The notes below the pieces were generated by a model. The model worked only from the letters and a program-made list of their open reading frames with translations. It did no database searches and was not told where the DNA came from. The translations under genes were made by a program, and so were the position numbers. A stretch of 64,000 nucleotides of DNA, taken from Epiperipatus broadwayi. Its lineage: Eukaryota; Onychophora; Udeonychophora; Euonychophora; Peripatidae. Position 1 is the stretch's first letter; each line of letters begins with the position of its first letter. The stretch spans positions 1,548,001 to 1,612,000 of the forward strand of contig JAQFVV010000180.1 of NCBI GenBank assembly GCA_028023455.1, in the 5' to 3' direction. This document shows positions 33,971-48,252 of the stretch, one piece after another.

Positions 33971-34092
33971 TATGCTATTTTCTTTTAGTTTGATTTTTAC
34001 TTGAGAAGGTCTATTTGTAGATGAAACCATGGTTGTGTAAGGATTTTGGGTAAAATTTTGGATTTAATCTAGTATTGTATTGTTTTATGGTT
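33971..34092. repeat. Dispersed 120-bp repeat, copy 1
   Basis: tcttttagtttgatttttactt through tggttttgcat is repeated at 38533-38655 with few differences. Both copies follow AT dinucleotide runs. Identity unknown; it could be untranslated sequence of an element such as the PLE fragment that follows. Confidence 0.85.
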
Positions 34093-34137
34093 TTGCATTT
34101 TTATTTTTGCTTGTATAGTGTTAGGCAGTTTTGGTGT

Positions 34138-34417
34138 AACCTTCCCATAATTCATTTCAAACTCGACCTTCCCTTAATATCAAAAGAAGTTAAACATAGG
34201 TATCTTAACTCAGATTTATATATTCATAAATTGAATACAGGTCATAGAATATTGTTTGACAATGCTTCGGTTACTTTTTATGAAAAGAATGAGTTGAAAA
34301 GAAGAATAAAGGAGACTTTGATGATAAAACTTCTTGATTCTGAGGCTATCAATTTTATGAAGACTTCTTTTGGTATTAAGAGAAGGTGGAGTTTGAAATG
34401 AATTATGGGAAGGTTTG
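34138..34417. repeat. 280-bp inverted-repeat element (about 50-bp arms)
   Basis: aaccttcccataattcatttcaaactc (34138 onward) is mirrored by gagtttgaaatgaattatgggaaggtt ending at 34417. The arms extend to the tattaagagaagg / ccttcccttaata positions. About 180 bp lies between them. Confidence 0.8.
34204..34401 (+). pseudogene. Possible Penelope-like element C-terminal fragment
   Basis: The frame ending with stop at 34399-34401 reads ...NTGHRILFDNASVTFYEKNELKRRIKETLMIKLLDSEAIN.... This fits the region after the GIY-YIG block in PLE proteins, where a GH..DF.. motif is followed by a K-R-R-x-K-E helix and ends in a Trp-containing tail (here RRWSLK). It overlaps the right arm of the inverted repeat. 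It is a short fragment only, called from pattern resemblance. Confidence 0.45.
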
Positions 34418-34445
34418 TTTGTGTGTGTGTGTATATATATATATA

Positions 34446-36260
34446 TTGTAACGGGCACGGGACGATCGAAAGCTCCAACTTCCCTTTCACTTATATCATG
34501 TAATGGGGAATTCTTCTAATTCAAAAATCGTCCACTTTCCGCTACCTCAAGCAGAGAGAAATACGGAAATAAACGAATCGATTTCCGTACCTGACCGAAT
34601 CTGTCAGCTATACGGATATAGCTTCCAGACTATTTTTCCTGATCAGCTTTCTCCCGACTGCTGTAAGATATTACTGTTACAGCGCTTGGCTAATTTATAA
34701 ATTTTATGGGCTAAAACACTGCACCATCAACGTTTCATGTGCTAATTTAATAACTAAAAGAATATCAACATGAATAATAACTTACCCCTCCCCTCTCTAA
34801 TGTTAAACTATGTTTTGGAGTGGCGAAGAATGAGGCGAGACAGATTTAGATAAATTAATACATTTTTTTAATAATAAAAATAATTAGGTTTGATTAAAAA
34901 AAACATAAGAAATATTAACATAAAATTAAACATATTATATTTTTGATAGTGCTATAAGGAATAAATATTTGAAATTCTACCAATACATAAATACTTAAAA
35001 TAACTAATTGAAATTCTTATAAATGCTTTCACATTTATAATCGTTAGACTCACTGTCTATCATAAGAGAATGTCATTATCATTCAGGAAAGGCATTTGGC
35101 CATTGTCTATTGAATTTAAGTGCACTTATGACGATTTATAAAATAATATTCAAGTTACCTAGGGTTTAGTCTTTGAGTTCCTTCCGATGTGGTCGACCGT
35201 CACGTGGATTTTCTCCACTTCTTTAGGAGGGACGGTCGCCTATCATACTTGGCAGTGTGTAGCTTCTTGGTTATTCAGGCATGGAGGATGAGGCATCACA
35301 AGCAGGGCAACTACAGGAATCCACAGGCAGGCATTACTACAGCAGTTGTTACATTATTGCAGAACCATTGGTACAGACGGTCCGGATCGACCAGCGATCA
35401 TGAAGGCCTTAGCCAGCCATAGTATGTGAGGCACCGATAGTAGATGTCATATTGGCTATTTATATCGATTGATTCTTGTAGCTGCAAAATTTCACTTTCT
35501 CGACTCGAAGTCTCAAGCTCTAATCCCTCCTATAATCTCTCTAGCTTTCCACTTAACTTCCTTTTTAATTAAAACATTCCAATGGTCCTTTGTCCTTCGG
35601 ATTCTTTGTTTCCACTTGTTGTTGACACCTTTCATGCTATGCCTTTGGCCATATTTAAACTTATTTTATATGATTTTATAGCATTATTTACATTTTACTT
35701 ATTTCTTTATTTTCTTTAATTAATTACACAAATTTTAGTATATGTTTTTTTTTCTCTTTTAAATTTCGACGATCATTTACTTTTTATTTAAACTCATGCT
35801 TTAACTATACTCCATAAAACCCGCATTTCATTTATCGTCAAAGGTGTACTTTGAAACATAGATTCTTATCTTTTTGAACATATTAAATTTCTAGGTTTTT
35901 TTTCTTTCCACGCTACCGAAGTTTTTCCTTTAAACTTTATTTTCCCCAAAATCATATTTACTACATGTTTTCTTTATGTTTCTTTTCAGCTTTAATTTTT
36001 CTAGCTTATGCTTTTAATATTATAATTTAATATTTTACTTTTCTCGAAATTCAGACTTTGAATAGCAAAAGATAATGATCTTGGTAACTCTAGTTCCCTC
36101 TCTTTTCCTTTGTTTTATTAATTTTCAACATTTCTTGATTTTGTTAACTTTTAAGCTCGTTTTTCTTTCTTTATTTATTTATTTATTTCCAACCCGAACA
36201 TTTCTAAGTTTTGTATGTTTTACATATACATGTGTGACCACAGTATGTGCGATCATCACA
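34446..36260 (-). mobile_element. Solo LTR, same family as the 49966-57243 element
   Basis: It begins TGTAACGGGCACGG after an AT run and ends TATGTGCGATCATCACA before another AT run. The blocks atggggaattctt, cgctacc..aagcagagaga, gccacgtgga/cacgtggattttctcc and gtatgtgcgatcatcac occur in the same order as in the LTRs at 49966 and 55599. No interior sequence or second LTR is attached, so recombination between LTRs has left a solo copy. Orientation (minus) is taken from the coding strand of the full element. Open frames inside carry no motifs. Confidence 0.85.
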
Positions 36261-36274
36261 ATATATATATATAT
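36261..36274. repeat. (AT)7 between two LTR-like blocks
   Basis: A pure AT run lies between the end ATCACA of the solo LTR and the start TGTAATGGG of the next block. Confidence 0.9.
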
Positions 36275-38520
36275 TGTAATGGGATATATGCGTTAAATTT
36301 AAATTTTAATACTTAATTTTTTCGTAAATATCTAATATTGAATTAAAAGCACAAACATTGGAAATGCACAAATAATGAATTATTAATTTATTAATATGTT
36401 TGATTTAAATATTAAAATAAGATAAGCTTTAAAAAAAATTATAGAATTGAAGCAAAGATTCTAATCTTTAAGTAAAATATAATAAAAACCTTTTGATTTT
36501 AAAAATAATGAAGGGAGTTTTTAATCTTAAAAATAAAAATTACAAACAGATCCTTAGGGCAAAATGACCATTGAAAAGAAAATGATTACGAAATAGATGA
36601 GAGTCTAGGAGTAGAAACAAAAGACTTGCTTTTCCAGCCCAAAGATATATAGACACAGACCTCAGTGGAAAAATCCACTTAGCCACAAGCCCAAAATCTA
36701 CTTAGCCACAAACCCAAAATCTACTTAGCCACAAACTCAATGAATCAATGAAATACAGATATGGAATATGTTTGATGGATCTGTGCATTCCAGAGATAAG
36801 ACACCTCAGGACTATAAAAAGAAAATCCAAAAGAATTAATTAGAGAGAATTAGAAAATTAAAGTTTGAATTTCTTTGTCTTTGCTGAAAGTAAAATAATT
36901 TAAAAAAAGCTATTGTCACCATCACCAAGAATGTAATCAGCTTCATCGTGCTTTCTTCAGTTCAGCCAGCCGAAGGCAGCTTTCATCTTCACGGATCCTA
37001 GGATTGAACTACTGGTGCCATATGCAGAAATCCTCGTCAAACTTTCTAAATTGTCATCATCTGCAAGAAAAGGGCCCTTGCATAAATTAGATCTTTGTGG
37101 CAAAAGAATGAGCATGGACAAAGGAAGGTACAAATTTATAAATGATAAAATGAAATATAAACTCTTAAATTTAAAATCTTCGAACTTTATTTATCTTTAA
37201 AATGAACTATAGACTTTCTCTCTTGAGCAAAACCTGAACTTTATTTCTTCTTTTTTTTAAATCTTGCAATGTTAAAAAGTCATAGCTAAAGTTTTAAACA
37301 TAATCTCTTAAAATATGTATTGTTTTTTTTATTCATGCTTAATAAGGTCTGTTTTTAATAGGGTAGGGTTTGCGATTGCAAACTTAAATTTAAAGATAAA
37401 AACACATATCTTTATTTGTGCATTATTGAATTTAAAAGAAGGGAAAAATAGGTCAAATAGTATTTGTGGTAAAAATAAGTTAAATATAATGTGTCATCTT
37501 AAAATTATTTTAAAACCTTAAACTAAATTAATAAATTGACTTAAATGTAAGTTGAGAATGGGTAGCTACTTAGCCTCATTTAAATATGTTAGTTTTAAAG
37601 GGGTTTTGATTTCACATTGTTTTGTAGTTGTGTCAATGCTGGTGGAGAGATATATGGATGTTTACATCAATGTAATGTGAAGTGTGTTCGCACATAAGGG
37701 CAATGTGCCCAACTGATTGCATGACCCCAAAGAGGAAGTCATGGCATTGCAATGGACGCAGATGTATTTCCTGTGCCATTGACCCCTTCCAGCTCTATGT
37801 ATTGAGATGATTAGCCGGCAAGATAGACCACTCTCCCATACATACGTAGCGTAATTCTCTTTATTATATTACATGCATGATTCCTTCACCAGACAGACGT
37901 ACATTCCTTACTGGATGAAGGTCATGTTTTTTCAAATAATATCACACTGTTGAGATGCACATTTCTGTCAGCATGGTTTGATGCTAACATGTTCACATCA
38001 CATTGGTTGCGGATATACATCTGGAAGCGAGCTATGATGTAGCTGCGGACATCTGGCCAGGAATCAAATGTTTTGAAGTTCTTCTAAATGCATCATCTGG
38101 GTGGCCTACCTATGCTCAACATTCTAAGATTAAAAATTAAAGTTAAACACAAATAAAATAATAATAATAAAACAACCTAAAGCATAATTTTTTCTTTTAT
38201 AATAATTATTTTTCTTTAAGTTTGGGTGTTATTACTTATATATACCTAAATAAAATCTTTTGTTTTATTAGTACTGGCAGTGATCTAATTTATTATTTTT
38301 TTAATCTTTACTGAAATATATTTTAATAAATATAGTTGTAAAACCTCTGCTACTTTTATGAGCTAGTGGAAAGTCTGATGGTCATGATAAAACATCTATG
38401 CAAAAGTTGAATCATTAACAGCACATATCTGCCTACTCTATAAATTTTGTAAGTTCAAGTAGCCTAGTGGCGCCCTGTAGTGCAGATATAAGACTACTAA
38501 TTTACGATCCACCCCAACCA
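36275..38520 (-). mobile_element. Candidate second LTR-like block
   Basis: It starts TGTAATGGGATATATG directly after the AT run and probably ends ACCCCAACCA before ttataatatatat, giving TG...CA ends and AT-rich borders. It contains a triplicated short motif, atctacttagccacaaac-like (about 36675-36740), and a less AT-rich part (about 37620-38110). No domain is recognised. The left end resembles the 14861 block, so minus orientation is assumed. The right boundary is uncertain. Confidence 0.4.
36672..36740. repeat. Short tandem repeat, about three 24-bp units
   Basis: Units of the form cttagccacaaacccaaaatcta recur three times in a row with small changes. Confidence 0.75.
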
Positions 38521-38532
38521 TTATAATATATA

Positions 38533-38655
38533 TGTTATTTTGTTTTAGTTTGATTTTCACTTAAGAAAGGTCCATTTGTAGTAGATGAAACCATGGTTGT
38601 GTAAGGATTTTGGTAAAATTTTGGATTTAATCTAGTATTGTTTTATGGTTTTGCA
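38533..38655. repeat. Dispersed 120-bp repeat, copy 2
   Basis: Collinear with 33971-34092: gttttagtttgattttcactt, gatgaaaccatggttgtgt and aaaattttggatttaatctag are shared. It is followed directly by (AT)n and the foldback array. Confidence 0.85.
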
Positions 38656-38674
38656 TATATATATATAATAAGTG

Positions 38675-40030
38675 CACAGTTTATATTAAGAAAGCAAATA
38701 TTCAAACTTTAATGGATAAACTTCAATCTTCATCCTCCAACTTTTTAGCTATCCATGTAATTGAAAATCCAATTATGGAATGCTCAAAGCTCTTGTTGCT
38801 GATATTATTATTGTCATACTCATATGGACTTTAAGTCACTTTCACTCCTCACATATTGGACTATAATTTGTAATTTAAATACACAGAAGAGAACTGGACA
38901 GAATACAGTCTGAATATGTAATATTCAAATATATGTTTACTGCCTATGCTGAATTTAATGTAATTAGAATGAAACTCAGACTTTCAAGCTCCCTACAACT
39001 ATACATTTCATCGTATACAACTGATACACATGTCCCCATATATATAAAAAGTATAAATGATCTTCAATATAGGCATTTTGTGCTCAACCAGCACTAATCG
39101 CTTGGTCCATTATTTTGCCAATTCCTCTTCTGTGTATTTAAATGAACATATTGAGGTCCTATATGTGAAGGATCAGAGTGACTTAAAGTCAACATGGGTA
39201 TGACAATAATATTGGCATCAATAAGGTTTTCAGCATATTATCATCAGATTTTCAATGATGTGGATGGCTAAAGTGTTGGAGGGTGGAGTAGAATGAAGCC
39301 TGTCCATTGAAGTATGAAGATTTTCTATCTTAATATAAATTGAGCACTGTTTGTATACATGTGTGGGAGATAGTGATCTGGACCAACAGATGAGTGCTGG
39401 TTCAGCATGAAATACATTTACTGGAAATCATTTATCTTTTCCATATGTATGTGGCCATGTGTATCAGTTGTATATGATGGGGTGCATATTTATAAGCTTG
39501 AAAGTCTGAGTTCAAGTCTATTCTAATTACATTAACTTCAGTATAAACAATATACTTATTTTTGACTATTACATATTTAGCCTGTAATCTGCCCATCCCT
39601 CTTCTGTTTATTTAAATGAACATATTAAGGTCCTACAGATGAGGAGTCAGTGACTTAAAGTCATCTTGGGTATGACAACAACATTGGCATTAACAAGGGC
39701 TTTGAGCATTTAATCATCAGATTTTCAATGATATGGATTGCTAAAGGATTGGAGAGTGGAGATATGCTTGTCCATTAACGTTTGAAGATTTGCTATCTTA
39801 ATATAAACTGAGCACTGATTGTATATATGTGTGGGAGATGATGATCTGAACAAACTGTGAGTGCTGGTTTAACATGAAATATATATATATTGGAGATCAT
39901 TTATCTTTTTCACATATATGTGGCCATGTGTATCAATTGTATAAGATGGAGTGCATAGCTGTAGGGAGCTTGATAGTATGAGTTCAAGTCTATTCTAAAT
40001 ATATTAAGTTCAGTATAGATAATATATTTA
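38675..40030. repeat. Array of three foldback-family units
   Basis: One partial unit reads in minus sense (38675-38960) and joins an arm (38961-39110, aatgaaactcagactttcaagctccctac). Two plus-sense units follow (about 39110-39540 and 39541-40025). Each plus unit has, in order, ctcttctgtttatttaaatg, gtgacttaaagtca, attttcaatgatatgga, the core tgagtgctggttcagcatgaa or close variant (about 39395, 39860) and the end gcttgaaagtctgagttcaagt or a variant. No coding capacity. Confidence 0.8.
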
Positions 40031-43364
<3,334 letters not shown>

Positions 43365-43830
43365 GAACAGATTTTATTAAAAATTAATTGTCTATAACTC
43401 ACATTATAATTCATTAAAAATATTTCATGTTTCTTTTATAACACAAAAATATAGCTGTTTTCATTATTTTGACCAGAAATATTTAAATAATTATAATAAT
43501 TGAATTTTAAATAAGAAGTCAACAATAAAGATGTGATATTTTTTTAACATGAATATGAACATAATGCTTTCCAATGTAAATTAATAAATCTTTATTTTAA
43601 TACCTGAGATATGTTCTCTCAGCATGCTTGCATAAACATAACTTGAAATATATGTGAGTAACTGTCTTTCACTTGAGTAGCAATAATAATAATTTTGCTA
43701 TAAAAATAATTTTAAAAATGTCACTTTCAAGGTCCTTCCATCTGGGATTAAAAATAGTTCATTCATTAAAAGAAAAGTGAATTTGTCCTGGGGAAACAAT
43801 TGTTTAAATATAATAGTATTGAAATAAGTA
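43365..43830. other. AT-rich spacer, nothing recognised
   Basis: No feature supported between the microsatellite and the pogo-type transposon. Confidence 0.35.
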
Positions 43831-43832
43831 TA

Positions 43833-45182
43833 CACCCAGGTCTTGTTTTATGCGGATTTATTTAATGCGATTTTGAAGTTATGCAGTTTGTATTTCTTCT
43901 TAATATCTTTGTATGCGGTTTTCTTTTATGTGATAAAAAATATTAGATCAGAAGTCGAGCTCTGATAATGCACTATTACTTTAAATATTATAAATTTCAC
44001 ACACTCATACGTCATATTTAAAGTAATAGCGCATTATTGGAGTTCGACTTTTCTCTAATAATTTCAATATTTTCAGCACTTTATAATAGTACTGTAATAG
44101 ATTTTATACAATAAAGAAGTTCATAATTCACTTAAAATCAGGATTTTCCCAGTTTATATACACACATGAAATTTTACAAGATTATAATGTAAATCTGTTC
44201 AAACATTATAGATGCCTATTCTACGCATATTGATGTTTTTGCATTTTACATCATATTCTATTTTTGCTTTTTTTAAAAAGAGTACATAATCAATTAATCA
44301 TTTAGTGTCTGCAAGTTTATTTTTAAAAGATGAGTTATAGCGGTGGGCATAATTAAATTTGACAATTAAAATATGATTTTTAATTATAATTAACAATTTA
44401 AAAATTACGTAACATGATCTGAAATTAATGTGATGCAAAACAATGAAATTTGATTTTTAAATGGAATTGAAAATTAAAAAATGAAAGACAAAAATAAGAA
44501 TTTAATTTTTAATTGTTAGTTTTAATTAAATTTTGTCCAACAGTAGTGAGTCGGTGTCATTTTATTATTGTAAATCTAAGTTCTTATTTTTATTTTAGAC
44601 GTTTAGTTTACTCTAATGGAGAAGAAAAAACACCCAAGAAAATGAATTTCTATGGAAACAAAAATTTCAATTTCAGTTCACTTAGTGAAATTGGAAGGGT
44701 CAACAGCGATTGGAAAACATTTAGTTTCAGTGAGTCCACGATAAAAGCGATTAAAAAAATGAAGTTGGTGCTAGTTGTATTTCCTATTGTGATGAATCTG
44801 ATGTCTTACTAGTTTACTAATGAACTTACTTGTCAAATAGCGATAATGCTTAAAATTCTGTACATATATGAAAAAATGAAAAATACTGTAAAGTACGCAA
44901 AAAATAATTGTTTTGAATAAAATTAAATACTGTACTTAATAAATAAGTAAAAAAAGTTCATCTTGTATCAATTTGTTTCAAATTTGAAATTTTTTATTAG
45001 TCATATTTTATTTCCTTATTTTTTTTGTGTGCAAATTTTAAAGTAATTTTATGTTGTTGCTTTGTTTTTATGTGATTTTTGAAAATTACAGTAACCTATT
45101 CCCCATTTTTCAAGGTAAGTTAAGTCTATTTTTGTGCACATTTCTGAGGAACCTATTTACCACATAAAACAAGACCTAGGTG
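43833..45182 (+). mobile_element. pogo/Tigger-type DNA transposon (Tc1/mariner superfamily), inactive
   Basis: Terminal inverted repeats CACC(C/T)AGGTCTTG... (about 23 bp) lie at 43833 and, inverted, end at 45182; they differ at two positions. TA flanks both ends (43831-43832 and 45183-45184), the target duplication of this superfamily. Subterminal TTATGCGG-like motifs next to the left end are also typical of pogo/Tigger elements. The element is 1350 bp, shorter than a full element, and has no catalytic DDE/D frame. A long internal hairpin occurs at about 43955-44050 (ctgataatgcactattactt... and complement). Confidence 0.85.
44590..44812 (+). pseudogene. Possible transposase N-terminal HTH remnant
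   Basis: Part of a 99-codon frame (44513-44812) inside the pogo-type element. SLSEIGRV and FSFSESTIKAIKK resemble the helix-turn-helix at the start of pogo/Tigger transposases, where a ...LGLSESTVR.I.. recognition helix binds the terminal repeats. The rest of the transposase is absent. The call rests on this short resemblance and on its place within the TIRs. Confidence 0.45.
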
Positions 45183-45363
45183 TATTTCAAAAGACATTGT
45201 TGAACACAAAATATTTTAAAGTCTCTGGATAAAATTTATACACTTTCAACATTCTTTTAAATATTAAAGTAGGGTATTTAAAAATATTAAAGAATTGCTA
45301 TAAATATTGCAAAACATGTCTTTAACAACCTTATCTTTAAGATATAAGAAATACTAAATTTAG

Positions 45364-46237
45364 AATAAAGTTTATTAATAACTGAAACACAGGCTTATTA
45401 TATACCTGTGTCTATATATGTAATATAAGGTATATGAGCACAGACTTTCAGATAACCCATCACTATCCATTCTATCTAATAACACTGATACACTCAAGCA
45501 CATATATGCTGAAAAGATAAATAATCACCAATATACATATTTCATGCTAAACCAGCAATCATCAGTTGGTCCAGATTATCATCTCCCACACATATATACT
45601 ATAAGTGCTCAGATATATATTAAGATAGACAATCCTCATACTTTAATGGACAGGCTCCAATCTACTACACCCTCCAACTCTTCAACTGTCCATCCAATTG
45701 AAAATCAAGATGGAATACTCGAAGGCCACCCTGAGGCCGAGATTCTTGTCACACCCATGTTGACCTAAGGTCAATATGAACCCACATGTACAGGACATAA
45801 TCCATTTAATACATATACAAGGATGGGCAGACATCTCTACAATGTAATAACTGAAACACATGCTTATTATATACCTGTGTCTATATATGTAATATAGGGT
45901 ATATGAGCACAGACTTTCAGATGACCCATCACATACCATCTTGATTTTCAATTAGATGGACAGTTAAAGAGTTGGAGTGTGTAGTAGATTGGAGCCTGTC
46001 CATTAAAGTATGAGGATTGTCTATCTTAATATATATCTGAGCACTTATAGTATATATGTGTGGGAGATGATAATCTGGACCAACTGATGATTGCTGGTTT
46101 AGCATGAAATATGTATATTGGTGATTATTTATCTTTTCAGCATATATGTGCTTGAGTGTATCAGTGTTATTAGATAGAGTGGATAGTGATGGGTCATCTG
46201 AAAGTCTGTGCTCATATACCCTATAATAAAGTTTATT
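45364..46237. mobile_element. Foldback element with 13-bp target-site duplication
   Basis: aataaagtttatt is found at 45364-45376 and again at 46225-46237, bracketing 848 bp. The left arm (about 45415-45710) is the reverse complement of the right arm (about 45940-46222). Shared landmarks are ggtatatgagcacagacttt, the core gctaaaccagcaatcatcagttgg and cctcatactttaatggacagg. A stretch of about 60-90 bp from the left end (gaaacacaggcttattatatacctgtg...) is repeated in direct orientation at about 45845-45935, so the interior is itself rearranged. There is no coding content; frames within it are by-products. Confidence 0.8.
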
Positions 46238-47059
46238 GTAAATATACAATTGAAAATCACAAAAGTTCTTAGTAAGTGAAAAAGCTATGTAAAATCCCAC
46301 ATTATATTAATATTGAATACTGTAAATATAATTTAGCAATTGTATAGAAATAATTGCTTAAATTATCCATTTTGTTTACTTTTGAAAACTGTTAGCTTTG
46401 GAATTTCCAATAGACTTTAAAGCTTTACTACCTAAATTAGAACTTGTTTAAGGACACATATTACTAAGCAAAAATAAAATTATTTACAATTAAACTTGTG
46501 ATTAATTTTACCATTAATTATAAAATACTTTTTCTTCTCATGTGTCCTTTGCATGTATTTTTTACAGGTGTTTGCAACTCTTTCAGTATGTCTTTTTATA
46601 CACTCAATCATGTGATTGATTTGATTGATTGAAAATTGTTATTTTTAAATCACTGCCTCTTGATCTCTTATACTAAAGTTTAAAAGTTAATTTGGTATCT
46701 AGGGAATTAAACTAAAAATAGAGATCAATTAGCATAAAGTCTAGACTGTAATGAAAAATATAACATCTTAAAATAATTCTTTGTGAAATTAAAATTATTA
46801 CAATAAAATAAAAAAATATACATTATTACTCTTTATAACAATTATAAACTATATCAATAAATTAAAAGTTCACCAAAACATCTTTATTATTTTAATTAAA
46901 TTATAAATAAGCGACTTTTTTTGCATTAAATAGTGAAGCTATAATTTTATTCTAATTTATAATAGCTTTTCTAAGCGCTTTCAAGATTTCATGTTTGAAT
47001 CTCATACTCATAGCTTTGTAACTAACGATTGTTATGATTATGCAAATGCGTTTGAATTT
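46238..47059. other. AT-rich spacer downstream of the Penelope-like element
   Basis: No feature recognised. The 3' untranslated part of the minus-strand PLE may extend into it. Confidence 0.4.
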
Positions 47060-48082
47060 TTAATTAGTCCATTGTTTAGAGAGAGCAAAACATGTTTCTC
47101 TTCTATTAATGGCATTAATGTCATTTGCTATATAGAAAGCTTCTTTAACTTTTCTTTTGGCGTCATTTTTTTCTGTACAAATTATTTGGGCAGAACTAGG
47201 TTCAAATACATGGCCTGTAGCTGCTTGGTGGTCCCAGAATACTGATGATCCTTCATTTTTATTTTTGACCCTATTGTAGACATATCTATGTTGATAAATT
47301 CTTGTGTTCAGGTTAGCCTGAGTTTCACCATAATATGATGCATGGCAGCCTAATTGAGGGCATGCCATTTTATAGACCACATGAGGGGCTTGATCTCTAT
47401 CTGTTTTATCTTTAGCATTATTTATCAGCTGGTTAGTGTTGGGAGGTGTTCTGAAACTAAATTTAAAATTGTTAGCCAATGTTTTTGCAATATTTGGTGT
47501 TACATTAGGTACAAAAGGAATTGTTAGGTATTTCATATTGTCTTTAGGCAATTTATTTCTTAGTTTTCTATAAAATATTTTTATTTTCTGATTGATTGTA
47601 TTAGGTTTGAAGCCTATGTTAGTCATTTCCTTTGTATATTTGTCTATATTGTTTTTCCTATCCGCTATATATTTACATAATTGGTGTTTTCTAAAAAGGA
47701 ACACATTCATACCTGCCCATTTATATGTGTTGGTGGTGTTAGATTTTGGACTTGTGTAATCTCGTATGTGCAGTGGTTTAATCATCATTTTATAATCCAA
47801 GTGTGTATTCTCTCTTTTTATTAACAAGTCTAGGTATTTTATTTCTTGTTCCTTGTTTTCCTCTGCTCTACTAAGGGTTAATCCTGAGATGGCTTGAAAT
47901 TCATTTTGTATGTTAATAGTGGTGGAAGGTTTTGCTGCAATAAAAATGTCATCAACATATCGAGAGTATATGAAAGTTGGATCCGTTGTGAAATATTTTG
48001 GAAGAATTTGGTTCTCATAATGGTTTATGACAACACTAGCAACAACTCCACTCATAGGCAGTCCCATGGGCCAACATACCAT
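47060..48082 (-). pseudogene. PLE reverse transcriptase (motifs B-E) and GIY-YIG endonuclease
   Basis: This open segment of 340 codons has the motif B block LPMSGVVASVVINHYE, the catalytic YVDD (about residues 42-45) and KYLDLLI. The C-terminal endonuclease begins at MACPQLGCHASYYGETQAN, a GIY-YIG variant (Y-Y instead of Y-I-G spacing), followed by R-x-x-x-H and the conserved Glu-bearing helix (KRKVKEAFYI). Paired cysteines (ACPQLGC) before the endonuclease may be half of a zinc-binding motif reported for some PLE lineages. The first Met is not the true start; the frame is entered by the shift near 48065. Confidence 0.85.
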
Positions 48083-48252
48083 TTGTTTTCAAATTTAGCA
48101 ACTATGTTGTTATCCAGCCACTTCAAAAATTTTATTATAAAATCAATTCGAATTTTTGGATAGTTTTTCTTAATTAATTCATCTTTGATGAAAGTAATGG
48201 ATTTATTTCTGTTAATAGAGCCATAAAGTTCATTAACATCGCGTACAGTCAT
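48052..48252 (-). pseudogene. PLE RT motif A segment
   Basis: Short frame of 66 codons between two frameshifts. DVNELYGSINR is RT motif A with its catalytic Asp (usually FDVxxLYxxI). The segment ends ENKWYVG just before the frame change into the LPMSG block. Confidence 0.8.

Noticed and set aside
37015-37521. Short plus-strand frames in the 36.3-38.5 kb block
   Set aside because: Basic, low-complexity peptides without motif inside a likely LTR.
45544-46300. Paired similar peptides on opposite strands (45544-45768 plus and 45929-46300 minus)
   Set aside because: They are the same foldback arm read from both sides of an inverted repeat, not proteins.
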